A DNA stretch of 64,000 nucleotides from Chryseobacterium cucumeris (GTDB taxonomy: Bacteria > Bacteroidota > Bacteroidia > Flavobacteriales > Weeksellaceae), in NCBI RefSeq assembly GCF_001593385.1, contig NZ_LUVZ01000044.1, positions 62,001 through 126,000 on the forward strand, in the 5' to 3' direction. This document shows positions 44,850 through 53,082 of this stretch, piece by piece. The first letter of the stretch is position 1. Every line of letters begins with the position of its first letter. The translations under genes were made by a program, and so were the position numbers. The notes beneath the pieces are model-generated. The model was not told the origin of the DNA, ran no database searches, and worked only from the letters and a program-made list of their open reading frames with translations.

Positions 44850-45812
44850 TTATGAACCAACCTGTTTGGGAATATACTCTGCTGATATTTTTTTCTTTGA
44901 AGAAGTGACTGTCTTTTTATCAGACTGTTCAAAATAAAAATTGGTAATATTCCAGACGATCATAATCGCTGAAAAATAATATAAATTCAAAACCAGTGCA
45001 ATTCCTATATGCATGGAGATGGTAAAGAAAAGCCATGTTTTCTGTGTGGGTTTATACCAGATAAAAAAAGGATAACATATCTCAATAATAATGGTACTCC
45101 ATCCAATCAAACTTATCAGATAAGAGTGTTCTATCAGCCAGCTGAAATCAATATTCAGGTCTCTGTTGGAGTAGGGGAGATGAATAGCTTTCCAGATAGA
45201 TTCACCGTTCCACCAGTTGAATCCTAAAGCTTTATCCAGTCCGGAAAAGAAATAAGCAATAGAAATATGAACCTGAAATAATCTTTTAACTGGAGTAATA
45301 TTACTATGCCCAGGTTTTCTGCCGAAAGTAAAATTTCTCAGTGAAAAGTGTTGGTCAGCAGGAAAAAGAATCAGATAAAATAAAGACATGCTTGTGAAAA
45401 AATCTGCACCATAGGCAAAAAAAGAACTTCCCTTAAGTAATGCTATCTGTAAAATAAGCAACAATAATGCAGAGATTCTTGAATAAAATCCGGTGATGAT
45501 CAAAATACACAGTGTAATAAACGATACCTTGGTTATTGCCATTGTTGCACTTTCTTCAATCCCGAGAGTTTGTAAAAAGCTTACTATTTTTGAGAAGGTT
45601 ATCAACCAGTCTGGAGTAAAAACACTCATAATGTCCTGAGGAATAATACTGTTGCTTGAAAATAATTTTTCAAAATCCGGCAACACTGCAGCAAATTGTA
45701 AAAGAATTACAATTCCTATGGCAATCCGAAAGAAGCTTAAGAATTCCGTTTGATTATCTTGTCTGAAAAAGAAATTTTCAATTTTAGTATAGAATGCATT
45801 CAGATTTTTCAT
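44850..45812 (-). CDS. HTTM-domain multi-pass membrane protein (SdpB-like)
   Basis: A 320-residue membrane protein with about seven hydrophobic helices. The HTTM signature, also found in vitamin-K-dependent carboxylase-like proteins and in SdpB, is visible: FLSFFRIAIGIVILLQF, YGADFFTSMSLFYLILFPAD, QVHISIAYFFSGLDKALGFN with the conserved Lys, and W-W-N-G-E-S-I-W. In Bacillus, SdpB works with SdpA to mature the SdpC killing peptide. Here it starts 4 nt after a small exported protein; I chose the ATG at 45812 because the earlier one (45881) is inside that gene. No SdpC-like toxin was recognised. Confidence 0.85.
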   Translation of the reverse strand: MKNLNAFYTKIENFFFRQDNQTEFLSFFRIAIGIVILLQFAAVLPDFEKLFSSNSIIPQDIMSVFTPDWLITFSKIVSFLQTLGIEESATMAITKVSFITLCILIITGFYSRISALLLLILQIALLKGSSFFAYGADFFTSMSLFYLILFPADQHFSLRNFTFGRKPGHSNITPVKRLFQVHISIAYFFSGLDKALGFNWWNGESIWKAIHLPYSNRDLNIDFSWLIEHSYLISLIGWSTIIIEICYPFFIWYKPTQKTWLFFTISMHIGIALVLNLYYFSAIMIVWNITNFYFEQSDKKTVTSSKKKISAEYIPKQVGS

Positions 45813-45816
45813 CACT

Positions 45817-46389
45817 TTAGTATTTGAATTCATCAATAAGAATAAGATTTTCACTCGTTTTTCCTTTTTTGAAATCTGCAATAGCAGTGTAGTTGTACAG
45901 ATAAAGCTTTGTCGTTACACTGGATGCTAACGGATTTTCTTTCATTACGTGGGCTGCGATCTGTCTGATAATGATATCCAGGTACTGATAATATTTTTTG
46001 TCGTATTTATTTTTGTCGGAAATTTTATCAAGAAACATGTTAAAAACAGTTGTATATCTTACTCTGCTCTCTTTGTTCTTAAAATAAGGCAGGTTTTTCT
46101 GTTCAAGGATATTACCATTTTGATCTTTTAATTCAAAGCTCATGACAAAGTCACTGGCAACATTGGGTGCGTAGAAACCATATCCTGTATCAAAACCAGT
46201 GTAAGAAGTAAATATATTGACGGGTTTTGATTGGGCAATGTCTTCGGAAATAGTATATAACAGCGGTTTTTTATAGTCTTTATTTTCATAATAAAAACCA
46301 TAATATCCATCAAATGTTCCTTTCAGGCCAATGGTGAAAACCAGAAGCAGGATCATAAAAATTCCGGATAACTGAAGCTTTCTTTTCAT
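45817..46389 (-). CDS. Small membrane-anchored partner of the HTTM protein
   Basis: A 190-residue protein with one N-terminal membrane helix (LQLSGIFMILLLVFTIGLK), the rest outside the cell membrane. A stretch GYGFYAPNVASDFVMSFEL stands where SdpA and related HTTM partners carry a similar aromatic-Phe-Ala/Thr-Pro motif, so it may be the SdpA-like partner. This likeness is weak and from memory. The 4-nt gap to the HTTM gene indicates one operon. Confidence 0.7.
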   Translation of the reverse strand: MKRKLQLSGIFMILLLVFTIGLKGTFDGYYGFYYENKDYKKPLLYTISEDIAQSKPVNIFTSYTGFDTGYGFYAPNVASDFVMSFELKDQNGNILEQKNLPYFKNKESRVRYTTVFNMFLDKISDKNKYDKKYYQYLDIIIRQIAAHVMKENPLASSVTTKLYLYNYTAIADFKKGKTSENLILIDEFKY

Positions 46390-46404
46390 GACAAAAGATT
46401 TAAG

Positions 46405-46437
46405 AAAAGGCTGTCTTCGGACTAAAAACAGCCTTTT
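46405..46437 (-). terminator. Terminator between the 197-residue gene and the HTTM operon
   Basis: AAAAGGCTGT (46405-46414) pairs perfectly with ACAGCCTTTT (46428-46437), 13-nt loop. It follows the stop of the gene at 46442 by 4 nt, so that gene may be read separately from the HTTM pair, or partly read through. Confidence 0.75.
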
Positions 46438-46441
46438 GAGG

Positions 46442-47035
46442 TTATTTGTAATTCATCAATACGCTGTTCAGCTTTACATTGATTCTTGGATCAATGGCTG
46501 TATTAACTTTGTAAGATTTTATAATCACATTGGTAAGATTTCTTCTACCCATCGTTGGTGGACAAATTGTGTATTCTTCTGCTCCTTTAACGGTTAATCT
46601 ACTTAGAGAGGCGATGTCTTTCTGGCTTAGCAAAGCTGCATTGGTTGCAACCTGGTTGTTTTGAATAGCATAATAATCTTTTCCTAATTCTTTAGCTCCA
46701 TATTTTTTCAGGATACCGTCCACTTTTTCTCTTAGGTCTCCATACTTTTTCCAGTCGATATTAGCTTTCATTAAGCATCCGCGGATTACATACTGTCTGT
46801 TGATTTTATAAATAATGAAATTGGTACCCAAACTGTTCTGATGAAGTTTCTGAAGACTTAACAAACTTTTCATGTCTTCGTCAGAAATTTTTTTCACATC
46901 TTTCAGGATGTAATTATGGTCTACAATATAATTGCCTTTTTCTTTATAAAAAGACATTTCCTGAGGTTTTAGCTGGGAAAATATCATCACAAGTCCCACT
47001 ATCGCTCCGATTAATAATAAAGTCTTTGTTTTCAT
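46442..47035 (-). CDS. Membrane-anchored hypothetical protein
   Basis: A 197-residue protein with an N-terminal membrane helix (MKTKTLLLIGAIVGLVMIFSQ) and an external mixed alpha/beta region; two cysteines, in VIRGCLMKANIDW and EYTICPPTMGRR. I do not recognise a family. It has its own promoter (47123-47150) and terminator, and lies before the HTTM pair on the same strand, so it may belong to the same function. Confidence 0.65.
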   Translation of the reverse strand: MKTKTLLLIGAIVGLVMIFSQLKPQEMSFYKEKGNYIVDHNYILKDVKKISDEDMKSLLSLQKLHQNSLGTNFIIYKINRQYVIRGCLMKANIDWKKYGDLREKVDGILKKYGAKELGKDYYAIQNNQVATNAALLSQKDIASLSRLTVKGAEEYTICPPTMGRRNLTNVIIKSYKVNTAIDPRINVKLNSVLMNYK

Positions 47036-47122
47036 GTAGTTGTTTTTAAAATATCCCTACTCTTTTTTAGGATTTTCGGGTGCCTCCATTATTTGAATGT
47101 TTCATGGTTGGAAAACTTATAT

Positions 47123-47150
47123 CAAAGGTAGAGGCATATGAGCGGTCAAA
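47123..47150 (-). promoter_or_regulatory. Promoter of the 197-residue membrane protein gene
   Basis: Minus-strand TACCTTTG at 47130-47123 with TTTG at 47150-47147, 16 bp spacer (a little short). Leader about 80 nt. Confidence 0.55.
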
Positions 47151-47408
47151 TACAGGTGTTTTTCCTATATTTTATGAGGATTTTGACTTGTGAACTGAGA
47201 TACGAATCAGGATTTTGAATAATATCGGCTATTCATGGATATTTCAAGCTGATATATTGTGGCTTACAATATGACTTTTGAGAATGAATTGTAGAAATGA
47301 ACTTAATGAAGTTCTGTTGAATGATGTTGAGAAAAATGATGATGAAGGAAATGGATAAGGTTTTAATCTGAAATAACCTGAGAGGGAATATGTGAGTATA
47401 AAGCAAAA
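47151..47408. other. Non-coding gap
   Basis: About 260 bp with only short, unconvincing frames and no clear RNA structure. Separates the HTTM region from the small-gene pair. Confidence 0.45.
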
Positions 47409-47410
47409 AT

Positions 47411-47436
47411 AAATCCCGTAGGTGGCCGGGATTTAT
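47411..47436 (-). terminator. Terminator after the 51-residue reverse gene
   Basis: AAATCCCG (47411-47418) pairs with CGGGATTT (47427-47434), extended by AT pairs; a T-run follows on the minus strand. It starts 8 nt past the small gene's stop, supporting that the gene is real. Confidence 0.75.
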
Positions 47437-47443
47437 TTTTTAA

Positions 47444-47599
47444 TCAAATTAATTCTTCCTTTTTCAGGAGCGAAATAATTCGTTGCAAAAATGAAGTGGA
47501 TATTTCTTTCTTACTTTTTGCTGCAGAAGCATCAGTTCTACTTTTCAGTACAACTTTTTTGTGATTCTCATGGTTAGTTTGTGTCTCTCCTGCAATCAT
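47444..47599 (-). CDS. Small basic protein of 51 residues, unknown function
   Basis: Starts MIAGETQTNHENHKKVVLKS, then a Lys/Ser-rich middle and an amphipathic end TSFLQRIISLLKKEELI. It is bracketed by a -7 element (TAAGTTTG at 47646-47639, 40 nt before the ATG) and a strong terminator, the main reasons to believe it is expressed. No signal peptide, cysteine or known domain. It is divergent from the cysteine-rich peptide gene at 47864. Confidence 0.55.
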   Translation of the reverse strand: MIAGETQTNHENHKKVVLKSRTDASAAKSKKEISTSFLQRIISLLKKEELI

Positions 47600-47638
47600 C
47601 TTGTTTTCTCTTAGTGTTTTTACCCCTTATTCTTATTG

Positions 47639-47646
47639 CAAACTTA
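47639..47646 (-). promoter_or_regulatory. -7 element of the 51-residue reverse gene
   Basis: Minus-strand TAAGTTTG matches TAnnTTTG; -33 partner not clear. Confidence 0.4.
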
Positions 47647-47863
47647 TAACTAATACCACAAAAATAACATCCGTGTTTTCACGGTATTTTATATAGGGAT
47701 TTCACTGAAGTTTATATTTTTATTTATTAAACGTGTAGTTTTTGTGTATATAATTAGTTGATTAATAAAAGAATATGTATATTTAAATCTCCATTAAAGG
47801 AAATATTAAAGAGGTATCCGAAAATCTAAAGAGTAGGAAGGTTAATACTAAACTAAAATCATT

Positions 47864-48019
47864 ATGAAAAATTTAAAAAAACTTTCAAGAGGAGAAATGA
47901 AAACTGTGCAAGGTGCTATTAACGGGTGTAATCCACAGATATTTTGTACGAGTCTACAAACAAAGTGTTGCCCGGGATGGGTTTGTGCTGGGATAAGACA
48001 ATATTGTATAGCCATATAA
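47864..48019 (+). CDS. Cysteine-rich leader peptide, bacteriocin-like precursor with knottin-type pattern
   Basis: A 51-residue precursor. The leader MKNLKKLSRGEMKTVQGA is of the Bacteroidota natural-product-precursor type (MKNLKKL...K...GG/GA), ending in a Gly-Ala that could be cut by a double-glycine (C39) peptidase. The remaining core has six cysteines at 22, 28, 35, 36, 41 and 48: C-x5-C-x6-C-C-x4-C-x6-C, the framework of inhibitor cystine knots. The product is likely exported and disulfide-bonded, possibly antibacterial; this is inference. It is a single gene with its own terminator (48051-48080). No transporter or maturation enzyme is adjacent. An internal ATG (Met12) follows AGAGGAG, but a start there would lose the leader. 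Confidence 0.7.
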   Translation: MKNLKKLSRGEMKTVQGAINGCNPQIFCTSLQTKCCPGWVCAGIRQYCIAI

Positions 48020-48050
48020 TAATTTTTACGTAGAATGTAGATGGCTAAGA

Positions 48051-48080
48051 AAAAGAGAGGAATTAATTTCTCTCTTTTTT
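48051..48080 (+). terminator. Terminator after the cysteine-rich peptide gene
   Basis: AAAAGAGAG (48051-48059) pairs perfectly with CTCTCTTTT (48070-48078), followed by more T. Confidence 0.8.
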
Positions 48081-48151
48081 GTATTTTATAATGAACAAAA
48101 GAAGGTTTGGGAAAGCTTTAAAATCATTAAATTTGTTTAAATTAAAATGGT

Positions 48152-48799
48152 ATGAGTTTTTTTGAAGAAAAGAATCCTGAAATGGACAGATATTTGGAGG
48201 CACACGCTTCTTCGGAATCCGAAATTCTGAAAAAGCTGAGGAGAGAGACATATCAGAAAACCACACAGCCTCATATGATTTCCGGATATCAGCAGGGAAG
48301 ATTGCTGACGATTATTTCCCAGATGATGCAGCCGAAAAGTATTCTTGAAATAGGAACATTCACAGGATACGCTACCTTATGTCTGGCAGCAGGACTGGCG
48401 AAGAACGGGAAAATTACAACATTGGATGTGAATGAAGATCTTGCCTATCTTCCTAAAAAATATTTTGAATCCAGCGAATATGCCAGCCAGATTGATTTTA
48501 AACTCCAGGATGCCAAGGAATATTTAAAAGAAACAGATGAATTTTTTGATCTGATTTTTGTAGATGCCGATAAAGAAAACTATGCTGAATATTTCAGACT
48601 GATTAAACCGCATACAAAATCCGGAACAGTGATCCTTTTTGATAATGTCTTGTGGTATGGAAAAGTATTGGAAGAAAATCCGAAGCTGAAATCTACCCAA
48701 TCTATCCAGGAATTAAATGATTTGGCGGCAAAAGACGAAGATTTTGAAAATCTTATTTTACCTTTGCGAGATGGAGTCAACTTTCTTCGCAGAAAGTAA
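48152..48799 (+). CDS. SAM-dependent O-methyltransferase (family 3)
   Basis: A 215-residue class I methyltransferase of the caffeoyl-CoA/catechol-O type. SAM loop ILEIGTFTGYATLCLAAGL (about 65-83), acidic strand LDVNEDL, metal-binding FDLIFVDADKENYAEYF (about 131-147) and the second metal site VILFDNVLWYGKV. Substrate in Bacteroidota is usually unknown (often a small catechol or tRNA-hydroxyuridine as in TrmR). First of a forward series with the NlpC gene. Confidence 0.9.
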   Translation: MSFFEEKNPEMDRYLEAHASSESEILKKLRRETYQKTTQPHMISGYQQGRLLTIISQMMQPKSILEIGTFTGYATLCLAAGLAKNGKITTLDVNEDLAYLPKKYFESSEYASQIDFKLQDAKEYLKETDEFFDLIFVDADKENYAEYFRLIKPHTKSGTVILFDNVLWYGKVLEENPKLKSTQSIQELNDLAAKDEDFENLILPLRDGVNFLRRK

Positions 48800-48884
48800 C
48801 TGAAATATTCAAGGATTAAACATTTAAAGAGAGATATATCGTATTTTTAATCTTTAAATCATTCAATCTTTAAATTGAAAATTA

Positions 48885-49601
48885 ATGAATAAAGGAGTTT
48901 GTATTGTTACAGTAGCGCCGGTTCGTGCAGAAAATTCTGACAGAGCTGAAATTGTTACGGAAATATTGTTTGGAGAAAGTGCAGATATTTTGGAAGTAGA
49001 TAAAAACTGGACCAAAATAAAAATGCATTATGATGGCTATGAAGGATGGATGGATACCAAGCAGCTGAAGCCTATAACAGACGAAGAGCTGGCCAAAAGA
49101 AAAGTGACTGTCGTTACCGAAGATTTTTCTTCCGTACTAATGAATGATGGTAAAACGTTACTTTCTATGGGTTCCGAAGTGGAGTTTCCGGTGGTAGCTT
49201 CAAGAAGAAGCCATGATGTGCGTGAAAGTATCGCTCTGACAGCAAAAGAGTTCCTGAATGTACCTTATCTTTGGGGAGGTAAAAGCTTCTTCGCAGTAGA
49301 CTGCTCCGGATTTACCCAATTGGTTTACAAAATTCATAATATAAAAATACCCAGAGATGCATCACAACAGGCTGAGGTAGGGGAGCCGCTTACTTTCGTT
49401 GAAGAAACACAGCCCGGAGATCTTGCATTCTTTGAAAATGCAGAAGGGAAAATTATTCATGTTGGAATTATGCTGGAAAATCAAAAGATCATCCATGCTT
49501 CCGGAAAGGTAAGAATAGACACACTGGATTCCACTGGGATTTTCAACAAAGAAATGAATAAGCATACTCATAAACTGAGAGTACTGAAAAGTGTAATCTA
49601 A
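48885..49601 (+). CDS. C40 peptidase with bacterial SH3 domain (NlpC/P60)
   Basis: A 238-residue cell-wall peptidase, with SH3b-like region (about 5-60, NWTKIKMHYDGYEGWMDTKQ) and C-terminal NlpC/P60 domain: nucleophile Cys in FFAVDCSGFTQLVYK (about 142), catalytic His in GKIIHVGIMLEN and the polar third residue in KIIHASGKVRIDT. It has no obvious signal peptide, so export route or an intracellular muropeptide-recycling role (dipeptidyl-peptidase VI type) is likely. Cuts gamma-D-Glu-diamino acid bonds in the family. Confidence 0.9.
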   Translation: MNKGVCIVTVAPVRAENSDRAEIVTEILFGESADILEVDKNWTKIKMHYDGYEGWMDTKQLKPITDEELAKRKVTVVTEDFSSVLMNDGKTLLSMGSEVEFPVVASRRSHDVRESIALTAKEFLNVPYLWGGKSFFAVDCSGFTQLVYKIHNIKIPRDASQQAEVGEPLTFVEETQPGDLAFFENAEGKIIHVGIMLENQKIIHASGKVRIDTLDSTGIFNKEMNKHTHKLRVLKSVI

Positions 49602-49634
49602 TCCTAATTCAATCTCGATTCAATCTCGTCTGAA

Positions 49635-50102
49635 ATGGAAAATATTCTTTTTACAATTTTTGATATTTTTAATTTTGGATTAGTCGTTTTTCTATGGTGG
49701 TTTACCCTGAAAAACTTTAATACATTGCCAGAGAGAATTCCTGTACATTTTGATATGGAAGGAAAAGCGGATGGATTTGGAGGTAAAAGGTATGCTTTTC
49801 TGATGCCTGTATTGGCTCTGGGATTATATGCTCTGTTCGTGTATGGCTTGAGACATCCCGAAGACACTAATTTCCCGGTAGAAATTACGGCTCAGAATAT
49901 GAATGCTCAGTTTTTAATTATGAAGATTGGCCTGAGAATTCTTTTTTTGTTTTTAGCGGTTATTTTTATGAATATTCAGGACTATATGTTCAGATATGCC
50001 GTAGATGATCAGGCTAAACCGAGAATTACATTCGCAACCATCTTTTTATCTGTCGTGTTATTTACTCCTGCATTACTTTTTATTGCCCATCTATTCAAAT
50101 GA
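49635..50102 (+). CDS. DUF1648 domain membrane protein
   Basis: A 155-residue four-helix membrane protein. The DUF1648 motif is clear: LPERIPVHFDMEGKADGFGG (about 35-54), followed by hydrophobic helices. Role unknown in general. Its stop overlaps the next ATG by 4 bp (ATGA), so it is coupled to the cupin gene. A 11-bp tandem repeat (ATTCAATCTCG) lies just upstream at 49607-49628. Confidence 0.85.
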   Translation: MENILFTIFDIFNFGLVVFLWWFTLKNFNTLPERIPVHFDMEGKADGFGGKRYAFLMPVLALGLYALFVYGLRHPEDTNFPVEITAQNMNAQFLIMKIGLRILFLFLAVIFMNIQDYMFRYAVDDQAKPRITFATIFLSVVLFTPALLFIAHLFK

Positions 50103-50443
50103 TACATTCTAAAGATAATTCAGAACATTATATCTGGGGAAGCCAATGTGACAGCTGGATTCTTAAAAATACCCGAAGCTTATCCGTAAAGCAGGAGAAA
50201 ATGCCTGCAGGAACTTCAGAAAAACTACACTTTCATAAAGTGGCAGAACAGTTTTTCTATATTCTGAAAGGTGAAGCAGTATTCTATATCAATGAAGAAA
50301 AATTCCTGGTTGGGCAGGGTGAATCTATATCCATTGAGCCGGGAGCAAAGCATTTTATCTCCAATGAATCAAATGAAGAAATTGAATTTTTAGTCATATC
50401 AAATCCTCCCACGGATCACGACAGAATTGAAATTAAAGAATAA
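50099..50443 (+). CDS. Cupin-domain protein
   Basis: A 114-residue single-domain cupin. Motif 1, SEKLHFHKVAEQFFYILKGE, has the His pair and Glu for metal; motif 2, IEPGAKHFISNESNEE, has the third His. Small cupins bind a metal and a small ligand; substrate unknown. Overlaps the DUF1648 stop and is 5 nt before waaA. Confidence 0.9.
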   Translation: MIHSKDNSEHYIWGSQCDSWILKNTRSLSVKQEKMPAGTSEKLHFHKVAEQFFYILKGEAVFYINEEKFLVGQGESISIEPGAKHFISNESNEEIEFLVISNPPTDHDRIEIKE

Positions 50444-50448
50444 GTAAA

Positions 50449-51687
50449 ATGGCTTTTTTATACAATATATTTATCAGTCTTCTTACCTTCGGTATGAAGG
50501 TTTTTGCCTTGATTAATGATAAAACTAAAAAAGGCGTTGAAGGAAGAAGTCAGTCTTTGAATAAAGTAAAGTCTGCATTTTCAAAAACAGATCAGGTAAT
50601 TTGGATGCATGCTGCAAGCCTGGGCGAATATGAACAGGGATTACCTGTTCTGGAGAAATTGAAAGAGAATTTTCCTCAACACAAAATACTCGTGACCTTC
50701 TTTTCTCCATCAGGATATGAAAATGTGGTTAAGAAAAAACATATTGCAGACGTTATTTGTTATTTGCCTTTCGATAAAAAAAGTATTGTAAGAGAATTTA
50801 CAGACCAATTTAATACTGAACTATTTTTTACGGTTAAATATGATTATTGGTATAACCTCCTTGCAGAACTGAAAAATAAAGGGACAGAGATTTATGTCAT
50901 TTCTGCACTGTTTTATGAAAGACAATCTTTTTTTACTTCCTATGGAAAATGGTTTGTGAAGCAGCTTCAGAAAAATGTAGACTGGTTTTTTCACCAGACT
51001 CAGTTTTCCTTGGCCTTGGCGAAAAGCGTTGGATTAATGAAGTCTTCCGTAACGGGAGATACAAGATTTGACAGAGTAAAACAGCTGCGAGAAAGAAATA
51101 ATCATGTAGATTTCATTGCAGATTTCAAAGGGGAAAGTAAAGCTGTTGTTTTTGGAAGTTCATGGCAGGCAGAAGAGAAAATAGCAGAAGTAGTTTCCCG
51201 TAAAAATAATACGGTAAAACTTATTATTGCCCCCCACGATCTGAAAAGAGTAGAGCATTTGAAAAATATATTCCCGGATGCCTTATTGTATAGTGAAATA
51301 CAAAATACCCGGCCTTCAACTTTCAATACTCCAACTCTGATTATAGACAGCATTGGTTTATTATCAAAATTATATTCTTATGCAGATGTAGCTGTTGTAG
51401 GAGGAGGATTTCATGATGCGGGACTTCACAATATTCTGGAAGCCGCTACTTTTGGTGTTCCTGTGATCTTTGGAAATCATTACAAAAAGAATCCGGAAGC
51501 GGATGACCTGATCTCGGCCAATGGCGGAAAGTCTTTCCCTGACGAATATGCAGCTTCAGAATTTGTTTTATTTCTTACGAATGAGGATAACAGAGAAGAA
51601 CTTACTGAAATGTCTCAAAATGCAGAAAAATTCGTAGACGGAAAACCTGATTCTACCAGAATGATTCTTCAGAAAATCCTATCGTAA
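50449..51687 (+). CDS. waaA: 3-deoxy-D-manno-octulosonic acid transferase
   Basis: A 412-residue GT30 enzyme that adds Kdo from CMP-Kdo to lipid A on the inner face of the cytoplasmic membrane, an essential step of LPS synthesis. A membrane-binding helix at the start (FLYNIFISLLTFGMKVFAL), HAASLGEYEQGLPVLEKLK, VTFFSPSGYENVV and the donor site VVGGGFHDAGLHNILEAATF with GNHYKKNPEAD are family landmarks. Ends 9 bp inside the convergent next gene. Confidence 0.94.
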   Translation: MAFLYNIFISLLTFGMKVFALINDKTKKGVEGRSQSLNKVKSAFSKTDQVIWMHAASLGEYEQGLPVLEKLKENFPQHKILVTFFSPSGYENVVKKKHIADVICYLPFDKKSIVREFTDQFNTELFFTVKYDYWYNLLAELKNKGTEIYVISALFYERQSFFTSYGKWFVKQLQKNVDWFFHQTQFSLALAKSVGLMKSSVTGDTRFDRVKQLRERNNHVDFIADFKGESKAVVFGSSWQAEEKIAEVVSRKNNTVKLIIAPHDLKRVEHLKNIFPDALLYSEIQNTRPSTFNTPTLIIDSIGLLSKLYSYADVAVVGGGFHDAGLHNILEAATFGVPVIFGNHYKKNPEADDLISANGGKSFPDEYAASEFVLFLTNEDNREELTEMSQNAEKFVDGKPDSTRMILQKILS

Positions 51688-52305
51688 AAATCCCTGGCTT
51701 TTAATGTCTTTCATAATCTGATCGATATTATCCGGAATTCTGTCACATTCAAACCAGTTGAAGTCAAGACCATTATTGATGCATAGCTTCTGGAGATAAT
51801 GATTTTCTAAAACTTTATTCAGGGTATCATGAAGGTATTCATCAATTTCCATCCAGTAATCTTCATCCAGTTTTTTTACAAGAATTAATGACTTGAAAAT
51901 TTTGTTGATGGTGTAAATATAAAGCTTGTAAACATTATCAAACCTTTGTCTGCTGAGATCACCATTATTTTCCAATACCTTATTCACGAGAAGAAGATTC
52001 AGGGAAACCTCTCCGAATTTATCGGTCGTTATTTTTACATGTTCCGTGATTTCAGCACTTATTTTTCGAACAGTAGACAGGAAATATTTAGCATTTCCCA
52101 CATACTTTGAGGCCAAGAGCATCTGTTCCTTCACATGTTCTTCCATCGCGTTTCTTTTATCATCCGTGGTTTCCGGATCAATCAGTTCGAAGTAGAGTTT
52201 TTTAGATAATAATTTATCCTTTCTCAGGAGTCTGAAAATAAGTTTGTCCTTCTCCGTTCCGGAAAAAGCACTCAGAGCGGCTTTGAACTCTTTTGAATAC
52301 TCCAT
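51679..52305 (-). CDS. Conserved hypothetical helical protein
   Basis: A 208-residue mostly alpha-helical, charged, cytoplasmic protein (no signal peptide, no membrane helix). Opens MEYSKEFKAALSAFSGTEKD and ends NIDQIMKDIKSQGFLR. I recognise no domain, though it looks like the DUF5929-type hypotheticals seen next to lipid A or tRNA genes in flavobacteria, which I cannot check. It overlaps waaA by 9 bp (convergent) and the glycosyltransferase upstream by 1 bp. Confidence 0.7.
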   Translation of the reverse strand: MEYSKEFKAALSAFSGTEKDKLIFRLLRKDKLLSKKLYFELIDPETTDDKRNAMEEHVKEQMLLASKYVGNAKYFLSTVRKISAEITEHVKITTDKFGEVSLNLLLVNKVLENNGDLSRQRFDNVYKLYIYTINKIFKSLILVKKLDEDYWMEIDEYLHDTLNKVLENHYLQKLCINNGLDFNWFECDRIPDNIDQIMKDIKSQGFLR

Positions 52306-53060
52306 TAATTGAAAATTTTCGAATATTTCAGAAATCCGTTTAATGCCCAGTTAGCCGTATAATACAACGATTTTACTGTGGAGAATCCCATGAAATCTTT
52401 ATAAACAAGATATTGATCTTTAATGATGTTTTTTTTATTTCTTGAAACGCTGTTTTCACGCATCCTGTATTTGGCCAGTGTCTTTTTTACAGGAATCCCT
52501 TCCGGAATTACTTTTAAAAGATTCAGCCACATCACATGATCTTCGCGTTTACTTTTTACAGGGAATAAAAACTTGCCGACTCTTTGAGTGTCATACATTG
52601 TAGAAACCGGTGCCAGACGACATGTTTTCAGCAGATTGGAGAATGTAACCACTTTATCCGCCAAGAAATCTTTAAGTATAGGCTGAAGCTGTTCATCGCA
52701 TCTTGAATAATTACAATAAACAAGTTCTGCTTTGTGCTCCTGCATATAATCCGTCATCATTTCCAGATATTCGGGATACCAGTAATCATCGGAATCCAGA
52801 AAGGCAATATATCTTCCCTGTGCTCTTTCCAGGCTGTTGTTTCTTGCATTTCCTGCGCCTCCGTTTTTCTCCAGTACCTGCAGTTTTATTCTGGGATCAT
52901 TATATTTTCGGATGATCTCAACGGTATTATCTTTGGAAAGGTCGTCAGTAATGAGCCACTCCCAATTTTCATAGGTTTGGTTAAGAACAGACTGTATGGT
53001 TTCCTCGATAAATTCTGCAGAATTATAACAGGGAGTAATGATGGAGACAAGATCTTTCAT
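52305..53060 (-). CDS. Family 2 glycosyltransferase
   Basis: A 251-residue GT-A enzyme: VSIITPCYNSAEFIEETIQS, ITDDLSKDNTVEIIRKY, GGAGNARNNSLERAQGRY and metal site IAFLDSDDYWYPEYLEMM (about 87-104). The C-terminus (YRMRENSVSRNKKNI) is typical of teichoic/O-antigen family 2 enzymes. Likely part of LPS decoration with the neighbouring waaA and acyltransferase. Confidence 0.9.
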   Translation of the reverse strand: MKDLVSIITPCYNSAEFIEETIQSVLNQTYENWEWLITDDLSKDNTVEIIRKYNDPRIKLQVLEKNGGAGNARNNSLERAQGRYIAFLDSDDYWYPEYLEMMTDYMQEHKAELVYCNYSRCDEQLQPILKDFLADKVVTFSNLLKTCRLAPVSTMYDTQRVGKFLFPVKSKREDHVMWLNLLKVIPEGIPVKKTLAKYRMRENSVSRNKKNIIKDQYLVYKDFMGFSTVKSLYYTANWALNGFLKYSKIFN

Positions 53061-53082
53061 TTATGTTTTTTAAACTGCTAAA

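Noticed and set aside
47151-47408. Possible small genes in the gap before the 51-residue gene
   Set aside because: Only frames under about 20 codons without promoter or terminator.
47897-48019. Internal start (Met12) in the cysteine-rich peptide, preceded by AGAGGAG
   Set aside because: It would remove the leader that resembles known precursors; the AGAGGAG is explained by codons for S-R-G-E, and this phylum uses such sites little.
49607-49628. 11-bp tandem repeat ATTCAATCTCG before the DUF1648 gene
   Set aside because: Two copies only, in a short spacer; treated as simple duplication without function.
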